Virus record (IMG/VR): IMGVR_UViG_3300020419_001248
Span: 1-20,614 of that record
DNA: 20,614 bases
Direction: 5' to 3' (one strand)
From: a virus
In this document: in pieces, positions 7,617 to 15,903 of the stretch
Position numbering within the stretch: the first letter of the stretch is position 1
Layout of the letters: every line of letters begins with the position of its first letter
The notes under the pieces: generated by a model
Database searches by the model: none
Told to the model about the DNA's origin: nothing
Seen by the model: only the letters and a program-made list of their open reading frames with translations
Made by a program: the position numbers and the translations under genes

Positions 7617-7967
7617 GTGGCAAGTACATTTAAAAATGCAGGTCTTGATGTAGGAGTTTTAGATACATCAGCAGGAGATATTTACACAGCTTCTGGTTCT
7701 GGCGTAACTGCCGTTATTCATGCAGTTTACATTTCTAATTTAAGTTCTACAAACGCAGCTAAAGTAAACATTAAAGTTACGGTAGATGGTGGTTCCACAT
7801 TTAGACATGTGGGTAGAAGTTTAAATGTATCTGCTAACAATACATTGATTATGGATAAACCAATTAATTTAGAAAACGGCGATAAGCTTAGAATATATGC
7901 AGACCCTAATCCAGATAGTTCATCTGTTGATGTAGAGGCATATGTAAGTATATTGGAGATTAGTTAA
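7617..7967 (+). CDS. Beta-sandwich virion protein, unknown
   Basis: 116 residues beginning with GTG; the reading begins ASTFKNAGLDVGVLDTSAGD and the GTG sits two bases after the previous stop with GGAGG just upstream (7606-7610), which supports this start. Strands such as AVIHAVYISNLSS, VNIKVTVDGGSTF and VDVEAYVSILEIS give a small jelly-roll or Ig-like protein with a repeated 'v.v.vdgg' phrasing common to phage head or tail decoration proteins. No enzymatic residues stand out. One-base TAATG overlap with the next gene. Confidence 0.5.
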   Translation: MASTFKNAGLDVGVLDTSAGDIYTASGSGVTAVIHAVYISNLSSTNAAKVNIKVTVDGGSTFRHVGRSLNVSANNTLIMDKPINLENGDKLRIYADPNPDSSSVDVEAYVSILEIS

Positions 7968-8572
7968 TGGCAGTAGTAGGACAAGTAGTACCTGAAGGAC
8001 AACAAACTAAAGAAACTTTCCATGCTTTAAGAAGAAGTACAGAGGGTCTTCTTTATTACACAAAAATTGATAAAGATAATACAGATACAATTGATTTATC
8101 TAACGGAAGTCCTGACCCTTTAATACAATTACCAACAAGTGGTAGTAATGTAGAAGGTAAAGAGGGATATATTGATACTCAATTATTTGCAGGTGATGGT
8201 TCAGATAAAACATTTGATTTAACGGTACCTGTTCCTGACGCAACTAGAATTAGAGTATATATAAATCAAGTTTTACAAAAAGAAACAATAGATTTTACTT
8301 ATTCATCTCCTACTATTACATTTAATATTGCTCCAGCAAACGGAGCTCAAATTGCAGTAGGCAGAGTAAATAAAGGTTATAAAAACAATACATCTGACTT
8401 ATATCAACAATATTTCTTTGAAAATGGTGACGCTACATTTTTTGTAGATAGTGATGGTTATTTAATTAAAAGAGAAAACAGAGCATACAATCAAACAGCA
8501 ACAACGGATGACCCGACAACTATTGAATCGTCTTACTCGACAGCTTCAACTAGTTACCAGGACGCTGTTTAA
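7967..8572 (+). CDS. Virion structural protein, unknown
   Basis: 201 residues. N-terminal half: VVGQVVPEGQQTKETFHALRR, then LLYYTKID and an acidic Asp/Thr-rich stretch. Middle (about 65-120): YIDTQLFAGDGSDKTFDLT, then TRIRVYINQVLQKETIDFTY and FNIAPANGAQIAVGRV, a repeated-strand unit often seen in phage fibre proteins ('v.vng......dyt....tv.f..aP..g..I.v'). C-terminal third has FENGDATFFVDSDGYLIKRENRAYNQ and a Thr/Ser-rich tail. Probably a fibre- or baseplate-attached protein. A 32-base gap with a late promoter follows it. Confidence 0.5.
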   Translation: MAVVGQVVPEGQQTKETFHALRRSTEGLLYYTKIDKDNTDTIDLSNGSPDPLIQLPTSGSNVEGKEGYIDTQLFAGDGSDKTFDLTVPVPDATRIRVYINQVLQKETIDFTYSSPTITFNIAPANGAQIAVGRVNKGYKNNTSDLYQQYFFENGDATFFVDSDGYLIKRENRAYNQTATTDDPTTIESSYSTASTSYQDAV

Positions 8573-8576
8573 TTTG

Positions 8577-8584
8577 TATAAATA
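8577..8584 (+). promoter_or_regulatory. Phage late promoter box TATAAATA
   Basis: Exact TATAAATA in the only gap before the 1171-residue fibre gene, 20 bases upstream of its ATG, with an AAGG ribosome site between. Confidence 0.7.
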
Positions 8585-8604
8585 GTAATATTACAAGGTA
8601 AAAA

Positions 8605-11600
8605 ATGGCAGATTTTAAACTAGGACGAATTAAATTTAAATGGAGAGGAGATTGGGCGGTCTCAACTGCTTATCTCATTGACGATATCGTCAAATATGGC
8701 GGTAATACTTATGTTGTATTATCAAATCACACATCACAATCTTCAGTAGCAAATTTTTATACAGATTTATCAGCAGGTAAATATGGATTACATACAGAGG
8801 GGCTTTTCTTTAAAGGAGATTGGGCAGGTTCTACATTTTACAAATTAAACGATTTAGTAAAATACGGTGCATATCAATATAGATGTAAATTACAACACAC
8901 TTCAGCAACAGATTTTGCAATAGGTTCAAATTGGGAAGTTTATGCTGAAGGATTACAATGGGAAGATTCTTATAGTTCTAGTACAACTTATCAAGATGGT
9001 GATGTAGTATCTTATGGTGGTTACACTTATGTTTATGTAAATGCTACACCAAGTTCTGGAAATACTCCAACAGATAATTCATATTGGGATGTTGTAACAA
9101 CAGGTTTTAAGGCATTAGGCACATACTCACACGGAACAGCATACAAAACAGGTGATACCGTTCAATACGGTGGTAATAATTATGTTGCAACTGCCAATCA
9201 TTCAAGTCAATATCCAGCAAACACTAACGGTACAACAAATACATCTTACTGGACATTAAACCTTGAAGGATTTAATTACAGAGCGGCTTATGACGCTACA
9301 ACAACTTACAATATTGGTGATGTTGTAAGACTAACGGCAACCTCTTATGTGGCTATAAAAGATAGAGTTCTTAATGTATCTCCAGATTCAGACGCAACTT
9401 CTTGGCAAGTGGTTGCACAAGGTGACTCAGGCGCAGTATTAAGCACAAGAGGTGATTTAATTAAACAAGGTGCTGCTGCCTCTGAAAGATTAGCAATTGG
9501 TCCAGTTGGTTCTGTTTTAACAACAGATGGTACAGACCCTAGTTGGTCTGCTCCAGAAGGTGCAAATGTTAAATATGTTGCAAACTCTGGTTCGGATAGT
9601 AATGCAGGTTCACAATATTTACCTTATAAAACAATTAACTATGCATTATCACAAGCTACTTCAGGAGATGTTGTTGAGATAGATACAATTTCAGGTGGTA
9701 CAGGCGGTGTTCCAGCAGTTTATGATGTAAACCAACACACTACAACAGGTTCAGGAACAGGATTTAAAGCTAGAGTAACAACAGACGGTTCATCAACTCC
9801 TACTATTATAATTATAGATGGTGGTTCAGGTCATGCAGCTGGTGATGATATTACATTACTTGGTTCAAATTTAGGAGGTGCTTCAAACTTAACTTTTAAT
9901 GTAGTTTCTGCTTCAATTGGTGATGTTATCTATGTTAAAAACGGAGTTTACAGAGAAAATTTACCTTTAAAAATCCCAGCAGGTGTTACCGTTCAAGGTG
10001 AATCTTTAAGAGGTACTGAAGTAAGACCCGCTTCAGGTACAGGTTCTCAAATTAAAACAATTTCAACAATTAATGGTGGAACAGGTGGTACTCCGGGAAC
10101 ATATTCTCATGTACACCAAACTAGTGCAACTGGTTCAGGAACAGGAGTTGTTGTAAATATTACAACAGACGGTTCATCAACACCTTCAATTACAATCTAT
10201 AATGGTGGTTCAGGATATGCTGCTTCTGACCAAGTTACAATAGGTGCAGCTAAAATTGGTGGCGCTTCTGATATAGTATTTACGGTTGCTACATTAGAAA
10301 ATAATGACGCTTCTAATATGTTCTTAATGAACAACAGCACAAACCTAGTTCAAATGTCAATGAAAGGTTTAACAGGAACGCCTGGTGCTGGTGGTACTAG
10401 TAAGGCTGCTGTTGTATCTTTAGACCCAGCAGGTTCTGTTACAACTGCTTCGGGTTATGTTCAAAACTGCTCTTCAGTTAGTGCAAACGCAACTGGTATT
10501 CAAATTGACGGACTTTTACATAGTGCAGGTAACAAATCAATTCTTGCAAATGACTTTACACAAATAAACTCTGATGGTCGTGGTGTTCATGCATTAGGTG
10601 GTGGTCGTGGTGAGATGGTTTCAATTTTCACATATTATTGTGATAAATCATTTTACGCAGAATCAGGTGGATTTATTAGAGGTTTAAATTGTTCATCTGC
10701 TTATGGTGAAAAAGGTGCTGAGGCTACAGGTACTTTAGCAACTGAAACTGCTGTATCAGTTCAAGCTCGTGGTCAAATGTTGAAATATGACTCAACACAA
10801 TTTATAGGCGCTGCTACAGAATCAGATGTACAAGACATGATTGCTACACAAGGTGTCGGTACTGCCACAATTTCAGGTGCTGGTGGTGCAAGTGCAACGG
10901 TCTTTAGAACAAATATCTCAACAGACCATTTTCATATAGAAAGTATTACAGGTTCATTTGTTAATGGCGAAACATTAACAATTACAAAAGAAGACTCTTC
11001 AACATTCCAAGTTAAAGCGGCTTCTTCATCAGCTCAAACAGGACAAACAGGTGCCTTAATTGCCGTTGACTCAAGTGATAGCACACTTGGTAGTGCAAAT
11101 GTAATTAAACTTGGTGCTAATGTTCAGTTTGCAGGTGATTCAACTTATTACAGAGTATCTGCTGTTAGTGAAGAAAATACATCAAATAGACAAGCGACAA
11201 TTCGTTTAACTTCTAGTGTTACTTCGGGTAATGCAATTGCAGATAACACAGCAACAACAATTACAACAGGTTATTCAAACATTCGTTTAACAGGTCACGA
11301 CTTCCTAAGCATTGGTACTGGTGACTTTACAACATCAAATTATCCTGGTGGTCCATCACAGGCTGCTGACCAATCAGACGAAGTAAATGAATTGTTAGGT
11401 GGTCGTGTTTACTTTACATCAACTGACCAAAATGGTGACTTTAGAGTTGGTGATTTATTCAGAATTGAACAGGCAACTGGTGTTGCAACTCTAAACGCAG
11501 ACGCATTTGACCTTTCTGGTCTAAGCGAATTACAATTAGGTTCTATTGGTGCTGAATTAGGTGCAACAATTAATGAATTTAGTACAGACGAAACACTAGG

Positions 11601-12120
11601 TAATGACGCTAATACTGCCGTACCTACTGAAAGAGCAATTGTAGGTTATACTCAAAGAGATAAAATGGGAACAGGTCATTTAGTGCCACCAACAGGTACA
11701 ACGGCACAAAGACCGACAGGTGGTTCACTATTTACAGGTGGTATAAGATATAACTCAACTCTAGTTACATGGGAAGGTTATAACGGAACACAATGGACAG
11801 GCTTAGGCGGTGGTAATCCATGGGCAACATTTACTGCTGATGGTTCAACTGCTTTAACGGTAGCTGCAAATGATAGATATTTTATTGATACTACAACGGC
11901 TGCTCAAACGGTAACTTTACCAGCCTCACCTCAAACAGGTGACCAAGTATCGTTAATTGATTTAGCTGGTACTTTTGATACTAACAATTTAACGGTGGGT
12001 AGAAATAGTTTAAAAATTATGGGATTATCGGAGGATTTAGTGATATCAACAGAGAATGCTGGTATTCAATTAGTTTATACTGGTTCTACATACGGATGGA
12101 AATTAACAAGTAACATCTAA
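8605..12120 (+). CDS. Long tail fibre with tandem aromatic modules and interrupted beta-helix
   Basis: 1171 residues, the largest gene here and probably the main host-contact fibre. Residues 12-270 hold five tandem units of 49-57 residues, each with an aromatic/charged start, 'Y..gD.V.YGG..Y' and a His/Thr/Ser turn; this resembles small carbohydrate-binding (chitin-binding type 5/12-like) modules. At about 323-475 the KYVANSGSDSNAGSQYLPYK and VYRENLPLKIPAGVTVQGE phrases mark a pectate-lyase-like right-handed beta-helix (DUF1565 type). Two related Gly-rich inserts (about 362-436 and 486-565) interrupt it. Later, GGRVYFTSTDQNGDFRVGDL (about 932-951) is a phrase shared by marine T4-like fibres. 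The C-terminal 120 residues end in TYGWKLTSNI. No catalytic residues evident, so a binding role is preferred to a lyase role. Confidence 0.85.
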   Translation: MADFKLGRIKFKWRGDWAVSTAYLIDDIVKYGGNTYVVLSNHTSQSSVANFYTDLSAGKYGLHTEGLFFKGDWAGSTFYKLNDLVKYGAYQYRCKLQHTSATDFAIGSNWEVYAEGLQWEDSYSSSTTYQDGDVVSYGGYTYVYVNATPSSGNTPTDNSYWDVVTTGFKALGTYSHGTAYKTGDTVQYGGNNYVATANHSSQYPANTNGTTNTSYWTLNLEGFNYRAAYDATTTYNIGDVVRLTATSYVAIKDRVLNVSPDSDATSWQVVAQGDSGAVLSTRGDLIKQGAAASERLAIGPVGSVLTTDGTDPSWSAPEGANVKYVANSGSDSNAGSQYLPYKTINYALSQATSGDVVEIDTISGGTGGVPAVYDVNQHTTTGSGTGFKARVTTDGSSTPTIIIIDGGSGHAAGDDITLLGSNLGGASNLTFNVVSASIGDVIYVKNGVYRENLPLKIPAGVTVQGESLRGTEVRPASGTGSQIKTISTINGGTGGTPGTYSHVHQTSATGSGTGVVVNITTDGSSTPSITIYNGGSGYAASDQVTIGAAKIGGASDIVFTVATLENNDASNMFLMNNSTNLVQMSMKGLTGTPGAGGTSKAAVVSLDPAGSVTTASGYVQNCSSVSANATGIQIDGLLHSAGNKSILANDFTQINSDGRGVHALGGGRGEMVSIFTYYCDKSFYAESGGFIRGLNCSSAYGEKGAEATGTLATETAVSVQARGQMLKYDSTQFIGAATESDVQDMIATQGVGTATISGAGGASATVFRTNISTDHFHIESITGSFVNGETLTITKEDSSTFQVKAASSSAQTGQTGALIAVDSSDSTLGSANVIKLGANVQFAGDSTYYRVSAVSEENTSNRQATIRLTSSVTSGNAIADNTATTITTGYSNIRLTGHDFLSIGTGDFTTSNYPGGPSQAADQSDEVNELLGGRVYFTSTDQNGDFRVGDLFRIEQATGVATLNADAFDLSGLSELQLGSIGAELGATINEFSTDETLGNDANTAVPTERAIVGYTQRDKMGTGHLVPPTGTTAQRPTGGSLFTGGIRYNSTLVTWEGYNGTQWTGLGGGNPWATFTADGSTALTVAANDRYFIDTTTAAQTVTLPASPQTGDQVSLIDLAGTFDTNNLTVGRNSLKIMGLSEDLVISTENAGIQLVYTGSTYGWKLTSNI
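8640..9420 (+). repeat. Five tandem 49-57-codon modules in the long fibre
   Basis: Units begin near 8640, 8809, 8956, 9110 and 9275. Each encodes a Trp/Tyr-led strand, then a GD.V or DD.V turn and a YGG..Y strand; the fifth is divergent (RLTATSYVAIKD). Nucleotide identity is low, so these are old protein-level repeats rather than recent DNA copies. Confidence 0.75.
9690..9910 (+). repeat. Gly-rich fibre module, copy 1
   Basis: Encodes SGGTGGVPAVYDV through SNLTFNVVSA. It shares with 10065-10300 the exact words ggttcaggaacagga (9748 and 10132) and acaacagacggttcatcaac (9778 and 10162) at a constant offset of 384 bases. It lies between SGDVVEI and IGDVIYV, two similar phrases of the beta-helix. 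Confidence 0.75.
10065..10300 (+). repeat. Gly-rich fibre module, copy 2
   Basis: Second copy of the 9690-9910 module, encoding NGGTGGTPGTYSHV through ASDIVFTVATLE. Its preserved DNA words show a younger duplication than the five N-terminal modules. Confidence 0.75.
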
Positions 12121-12125
12121 TAAAG

Positions 12126-12133
12126 GATAAATA
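12126..12133 (+). promoter_or_regulatory. Possible weak late promoter box GATAAATA
   Basis: One mismatch to TATAAATA in the gap before the glycine-rich fibre. It ends only 5 bases before the ATG at 12139, so a transcript begun here would be nearly leaderless. More likely the stretch just carries the AAAGG ribosome site. Listed with low weight. Confidence 0.2.
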
Positions 12134-12138
12134 ATAAT

Positions 12139-13794
12139 ATGTCAGATTTACAAGATTTTACGCAGAAAAATAGAAGACACACAGGTAATGCTGGTATTAC
12201 AGCGTCTAGCACAGGTTCAGGTGATGGTGGCAGAGTAAATGAAAAAGGTCGTTTAAGATTTAATGACGATACGGACTTGATGGAATATTACAATGGTTCT
12301 GAATGGAAACCTATTGACTCACCTCCTGTTATTACAACTATTGCAGTTGATGGTGGTACTGCTGGTACTACAGCAACGATTGATAACGAAGCTTCAGGCA
12401 CATTTTCTCTTGCAGTAAACGGTTCTTTATTTGATACAACAGGTGCTGCTGTTACTTTAGTTGGTACAGCTGAAACAATATCTGCTAATTCAATAACAAG
12501 AAATAGCGCAAATTTATTGACCGCTGTATTTACTAATTCAGCAGTTGATATTTCTAATAGCCCTTACACGGTTAAAGTAACTAACGGTTCAGGATTATCT
12601 GCTGAATTAGCAGACGCTATATCTGCTGACAGCACGACACCAACATTTACAAACGCAGCTGATACAACCGTTTCATTGTTTGATAGTGGTAGAGATGTTG
12701 GTATTGCAGCTGCCGATTTATGTGGTGCTTCAGGCGCTACTAACTTTGCTGTTACAATAGGTTCATTACCAGCAGGTCTTTCAATGACATCATCCACAGG
12801 TGCAATCACAGGAACAGCAAACGCAGTTGGCACAGATACAACATCAACATTTACGGTTACGGCTACAGGTGATGACGCAACGGCAACAAGACAATTTAAG
12901 ATTACGATTAAAGCTCCAAGTATAACATCTATAACTTCAACAGGTCCAGGTACTTTTTCAGTTCCTACAGGAGTTTCTACATTGCAGTTATTATTAGTTG
13001 CAGGTGGTGGTTCAGGTGGAAGTTCATTAGGAAGTGGCGCAGGTGGTGGAGGTATGTTAGAAGGAACGCTAACGGTAACACCGGGTTCAACTATCGCATA
13101 TGATATGGGAGCTGGTGCTGCTCAAGGTTCGCCTAATTCTGATTATCATAGTGGTAATTATGGTTCAGATACAACATTTGGACCTATTCCAGGTCCTGGC
13201 GCAACAGCAACTGCTCTTGGGGGCGGTTATGGATGTGGTCACGGAGGTGGTTCTCCAAAAGGTGACGGAGGAAAACCTCAACAAGCTACTCCAAATATTA
13301 ATATAGGTGGCACAGGAGGTTCCGGCGGTGGAACAGGAAGTGCAGACGGCCCTCAAACACAATATAGAGGTGGTTATGGAAACCAAGGTGATAGTGCCGG
13401 ATTAACAGGTTATGGAAATGACGGCGGAAACGGCGGTGGCGGTAACTCTCAAGGTTCACATAATGGTGGCGGCGGCGGTGGTGCCGGCGGTGCAGGTGAA
13501 GACGCAGGTACTGACGGTACAGGTCAAGGTGGTGACGGCGGAGCAGGAAGAGTTTCAAATATAACAGGTTCTCCGGTAACTTACGCAGGTGGCGGAGGAG
13601 GTTCTTACTATAATGAAGGCCCTCACGGAAGTAAAGGTGTTGGTGCAGCCGGTCCAGGTGGTGGAACAGCAGGCGTTCCTTCAGGAAGGTCAAGTGCTGG
13701 TGGTGCAAACACAGGTGGCGGTACAGGCTGTGGAGGATATCCAAGCGGCGGTGGCGGAACAGGTGGTCCTGGAATAATAGTTATTAAAATTTAA
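12139..13794 (+). CDS. Tail fibre adhesin with Ig-like domain and glycine-rich tip
   Basis: 551 residues. The N-terminal part contains GRLRFNDDTDLMEYYNGSEW (about 35-54), a short strand-turn phrase common to fibre ends. Residues about 195-257 form a putative Ig domain (He_PIG type: IGSLPAGLSMTSSTGAITGT, then STFTVTATG). From about 270 to the end is a glycine-rich domain beginning GPGTFSVPTGVSTLQLLLVAG and continuing as long Gly/Ser/Asn runs with His and Tyr, ending GPGIIVIKI. This matches the glycine-rich sandwich tips of phage adhesins, for example gp38-type and related receptor-binding tips, where Gly-rich loops form the receptor contact. The DNA of this half is visibly richer in GGC/GGA and G+C than its neighbours. 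Likely a receptor-binding protein; receptor unknown. Confidence 0.8.
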   Translation: MSDLQDFTQKNRRHTGNAGITASSTGSGDGGRVNEKGRLRFNDDTDLMEYYNGSEWKPIDSPPVITTIAVDGGTAGTTATIDNEASGTFSLAVNGSLFDTTGAAVTLVGTAETISANSITRNSANLLTAVFTNSAVDISNSPYTVKVTNGSGLSAELADAISADSTTPTFTNAADTTVSLFDSGRDVGIAAADLCGASGATNFAVTIGSLPAGLSMTSSTGAITGTANAVGTDTTSTFTVTATGDDATATRQFKITIKAPSITSITSTGPGTFSVPTGVSTLQLLLVAGGGSGGSSLGSGAGGGGMLEGTLTVTPGSTIAYDMGAGAAQGSPNSDYHSGNYGSDTTFGPIPGPGATATALGGGYGCGHGGGSPKGDGGKPQQATPNINIGGTGGSGGGTGSADGPQTQYRGGYGNQGDSAGLTGYGNDGGNGGGGNSQGSHNGGGGGGAGGAGEDAGTDGTGQGGDGGAGRVSNITGSPVTYAGGGGGSYYNEGPHGSKGVGAAGPGGGTAGVPSGRSSAGGANTGGGTGCGGYPSGGGGTGGPGIIVIKI

Positions 13795-13805
13795 GGATTA
13801 AAAAA

Positions 13806-14042
13806 ATGGCATTTAACAAATTCGCAGTTGTAAAATTAGACCCAGCAGAAAGTAATTCTACGGGTGGTATGGTTGAAGAATTAGCATACATGATTGACGG
13901 TGTTGATAGAAAAGATTCTAAAATGACGCAACATTGGGTTCATAAGTATGATGAATATGAATTAGTGCCTATCGAAGAAGATGACCCAGTAAAAGTAGGG
14001 TGGATTTATACAGACAAGACACATGAGTTTGTGGCTCCATAA
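13806..14042 (+). CDS. Small protein after the adhesin, unknown
   Basis: 78 residues, acidic C-terminal half (YELVPIEEDDPVKVGWIYTD). I do not recognise a family. It has an AAGGA-type ribosome site and starts 11 bases after the adhesin stop, so it is probably made together with it. Position after a glycine-rich adhesin gene is where phages often place a fibre-assembly or chaperone-like gene, but nothing in the sequence itself shows that role. Confidence 0.5.
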   Translation: MAFNKFAVVKLDPAESNSTGGMVEELAYMIDGVDRKDSKMTQHWVHKYDEYELVPIEEDDPVKVGWIYTDKTHEFVAP

Positions 14043-14046
14043 GTCT

Positions 14047-14054
14047 TATAAATA
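14047..14054 (+). promoter_or_regulatory. Phage late promoter box TATAAATA
   Basis: Exact TATAAATA in the 48-base gap between the fibre block and the downstream enzyme operon, 36 bases before the ATG at 14091; a GAGG ribosome site lies at 14080-14083. I found no further TATAAATA on the + strand from here to the window end, so this box probably serves the whole enzyme operon. Confidence 0.7.
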
Positions 14055-14090
14055 ATTTATACTATTACAGATGATTAGTGAGGTTTTAGC

Positions 14091-14837
14091 ATGGATACAA
14101 AAAATGAATATTGGTTATTCAATTCAATAATTTCTAAACAAGATTGCCAGAAAATAATAGATAGAGGTTTAGAGCAACTTGACCTTTTACAAAAAGAAGG
14201 TTTTGACTCTAATGCAACAACCTTTGGTGATGAACAAAAATCAGACACTAGAAAAATCTCTCAACAAGATTTAACAACTCAACAGATAAAAGAAAAAAAC
14301 ATTAATAAAAATGATGTTTATATAAGAGATAGTAACATATCTTGGTTAAGTGACCAATGGGTATATGATTTAATATGGCCTTGGGTTTTAAAAGCAAATA
14401 TTTCTGCTGGTTGGAGATATGATTTTGATTATGCTGAGCCTGCTCAGTTTACAATCTATAATAAAGACCAGTTTTATGGTTGGCATAGTGATGGTCCAAA
14501 TGATTATAATAATGTAAAAAGAAGAGAAATACCTGGTGTATATGATAAAAACCATTGTGATAAACATTTATTTACACCATTAAATGAATTGGTAGGTAAA
14601 GTAAGAAAATTATCAATAACACTAATGTTGTCTGACCCAAATGATTATGAGGGTGGAAATTTAAAATTTGATTTTGGAGCTCATAGTAAAAATAGATATA
14701 AAGAAATATCAGGTGGCCTAGTAAATCAAGGTTCATTAATAGTTTTTCCTAGTTATAAATTTCATTGTGTAACTCCTGTTACAAAAGGCACTAGATATTC
14801 TTTAGTAATTTGGTTTAATGGAAGGCCTATGAAATGA
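14091..14837 (+). CDS. Fe(II)/2OG oxygenase, PKHD-hydroxylase-like
   Basis: 248 residues with a textbook 2OG-oxygenase core. Seen: QFTIYNKDQFYGWHSD with H132-x-D134, a strand KLSITLMLSDPNDYEGGNLKF (the usual 'L.y.L......GGel.f' phrase), distal H225 in FPSYKFHCVTPVTKGTRYS, and R235-x-S237, the RxS pair that holds 2-oxoglutarate. This is the layout of PKHD-type/prolyl-hydroxylase-like enzymes. The N-terminal FNSIISKQDCQKIIDRGLEQ helix is also typical. First gene of the late enzyme operon; it overlaps the next gene by four bases (ATGA). Family evidence is strong; target (protein residue or small molecule) unknown. Confidence 0.85.
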   Translation: MDTKNEYWLFNSIISKQDCQKIIDRGLEQLDLLQKEGFDSNATTFGDEQKSDTRKISQQDLTTQQIKEKNINKNDVYIRDSNISWLSDQWVYDLIWPWVLKANISAGWRYDFDYAEPAQFTIYNKDQFYGWHSDGPNDYNNVKRREIPGVYDKNHCDKHLFTPLNELVGKVRKLSITLMLSDPNDYEGGNLKFDFGAHSKNRYKEISGGLVNQGSLIVFPSYKFHCVTPVTKGTRYSLVIWFNGRPMK

Positions 14838-15475
14838 TAAATGAAACAAAAAAATACTTTGATGAAAATGGTTATGTTGTTATTCAAAATTTTGTAAAAC
14901 CAGAAATGACTTCTCTTTTATATGAATATATGAAAAATAAAGCTCGTAGAGAAATGTTTAATGAGGCTTATTATCCAGAATTATTTAATATTCATATAAA
15001 CGGTAGATTTAATGACGAACAAGCTCCAGGAGCTTATTCATTATATGGTGACCCTTTAATGGATGCGTTATTAAAAAATTCAGCAAATTTTGTGTCTAAA
15101 ACAATTGAAATTGATTTAGTGCCAACATATTCTTATTGGAGATTATATATTACAGATAATGATTTAAAAAAGCACAAAGATAGACCTAGTTGTGAGTATT
15201 CAACAACTTTGTGTATTGGTTATGATGGAAGTAATTTAGATGATAAAAATTATAATTGGCCAATATTTATTAAATCTCTTAAAGGAGAAGAAAAATCTGT
15301 CTTACTAAAACCAGGAGATATGGTCATTTATAAAGGATGTGATGTTGAACATTGGAGAGATAAATATGAAGGATTAAATCATGCTCAGGTTTTTTTACAT
15401 TACAATAAAAAAAATGGGGAGTATGGAAATATAAATGACGGAAGAGAATTTTTAGGGCTTCCTTCAAAAACTTAA
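14834..15475 (+). CDS. Fe(II)/2OG oxygenase-like protein, divergent
   Basis: 213 residues. Opens YFDENGYVVIQNFVKPEMTS, the usual N-terminal strand and helix of phytanoyl-CoA-dioxygenase-like proteins. Seen: H114-x-D116 in LKKHKDRPSCEYSTTLCIGY, LKPGDMVIYKG, and distal H173 in DVEHWRDKYEG. After it comes LNHAQVFLHYN: where an Arg is usually found to bind 2-oxoglutarate there is only His/Gln, so cofactor use may differ or another residue may serve. Translationally coupled by ATGA to the oxygenase before it. The two form a pair, but they are not obviously recent duplicates. Confidence 0.65.
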   Translation: MINETKKYFDENGYVVIQNFVKPEMTSLLYEYMKNKARREMFNEAYYPELFNIHINGRFNDEQAPGAYSLYGDPLMDALLKNSANFVSKTIEIDLVPTYSYWRLYITDNDLKKHKDRPSCEYSTTLCIGYDGSNLDDKNYNWPIFIKSLKGEEKSVLLKPGDMVIYKGCDVEHWRDKYEGLNHAQVFLHYNKKNGEYGNINDGREFLGLPSKT

Positions 15476-15492
15476 ATTAAAAGAGGAAAAAA

Positions 15493-15879
15493 ATGGATAT
15501 TAAAACACAAAAAAATATGAAAACTTATGGCGGTGAAAAATTTAATTTCGCTGAGTTGAATAACGACCATACTAAAGCGGTAAAAGAAGCCTGTGAAATT
15601 TTAAAATCACAAGGTGTAGATGAAAATATTGTAAAAGACTTACAATTAAAATTTAAGGTAAAAGAATTACCAAAATACAATATAAATGAAAGTCCTATGT
15701 TTCAGTTTTGTAAAAAACTTAATATTGGTATGATGGAGCAAGGCTTCGTAACGGTTAAAGAAAATGGTGAAACCACACAATATCCTGTGGGTATTTTATG
15801 CGAAGACATTAGAATATTAAATAAATTATTTGAAAGTATTTTTAATGCTGGTGTAGAAGCCGCAGACCAAATTAAATAA
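15493..15879 (+). CDS. Small protein of unknown function within the oxygenase operon
   Basis: 128 residues, mostly helical by look: FAELNNDHTKAVKEACEILK, then VDENIVKDLQLKFKVKELP, and a C-terminal helix DIRILNKLFESIFNAGVEAA. A beta hairpin around GFVTVKENGETTQYPVGIL sits between. No catalytic motif, signal peptide or membrane span. It has a good AGAGG ribosome site of its own and small gaps on both sides (17 and 24 bases), unlike the overlapped genes around it. I cannot assign a family. Confidence 0.5.
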   Translation: MDIKTQKNMKTYGGEKFNFAELNNDHTKAVKEACEILKSQGVDENIVKDLQLKFKVKELPKYNINESPMFQFCKKLNIGMMEQGFVTVKENGETTQYPVGILCEDIRILNKLFESIFNAGVEAADQIK

Positions 15880-15903
15880 TAATTTTATTTAAGGCTTATT
15901 GTT

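Noticed and set aside
8605-9420. Tandem repeats considered as a CRISPR array
   Set aside because: Repeats are protein-level, within an open frame, with poor nucleotide identity and no constant short repeat.
8605-12120. Beta-helix fibre as an active polysaccharide lyase
   Set aside because: Only the fold phrases are recognisable and no catalytic residue set could be identified, so a binding function is preferred.
13298-13744. Minus-strand open frame of 148 codons rich in His, Arg and Leu
   Set aside because: It is the complement of the glycine-rich coding region; GGN codons read backwards give few stops. No ribosome site and no family resemblance.
14041-14091. Inverted repeat ataaat-a-atttat as a terminator
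   Set aside because: It is a short AT-only palindrome overlapping the late promoter, with no GC stem or U-tract. No convincing terminator was found anywhere in the window.
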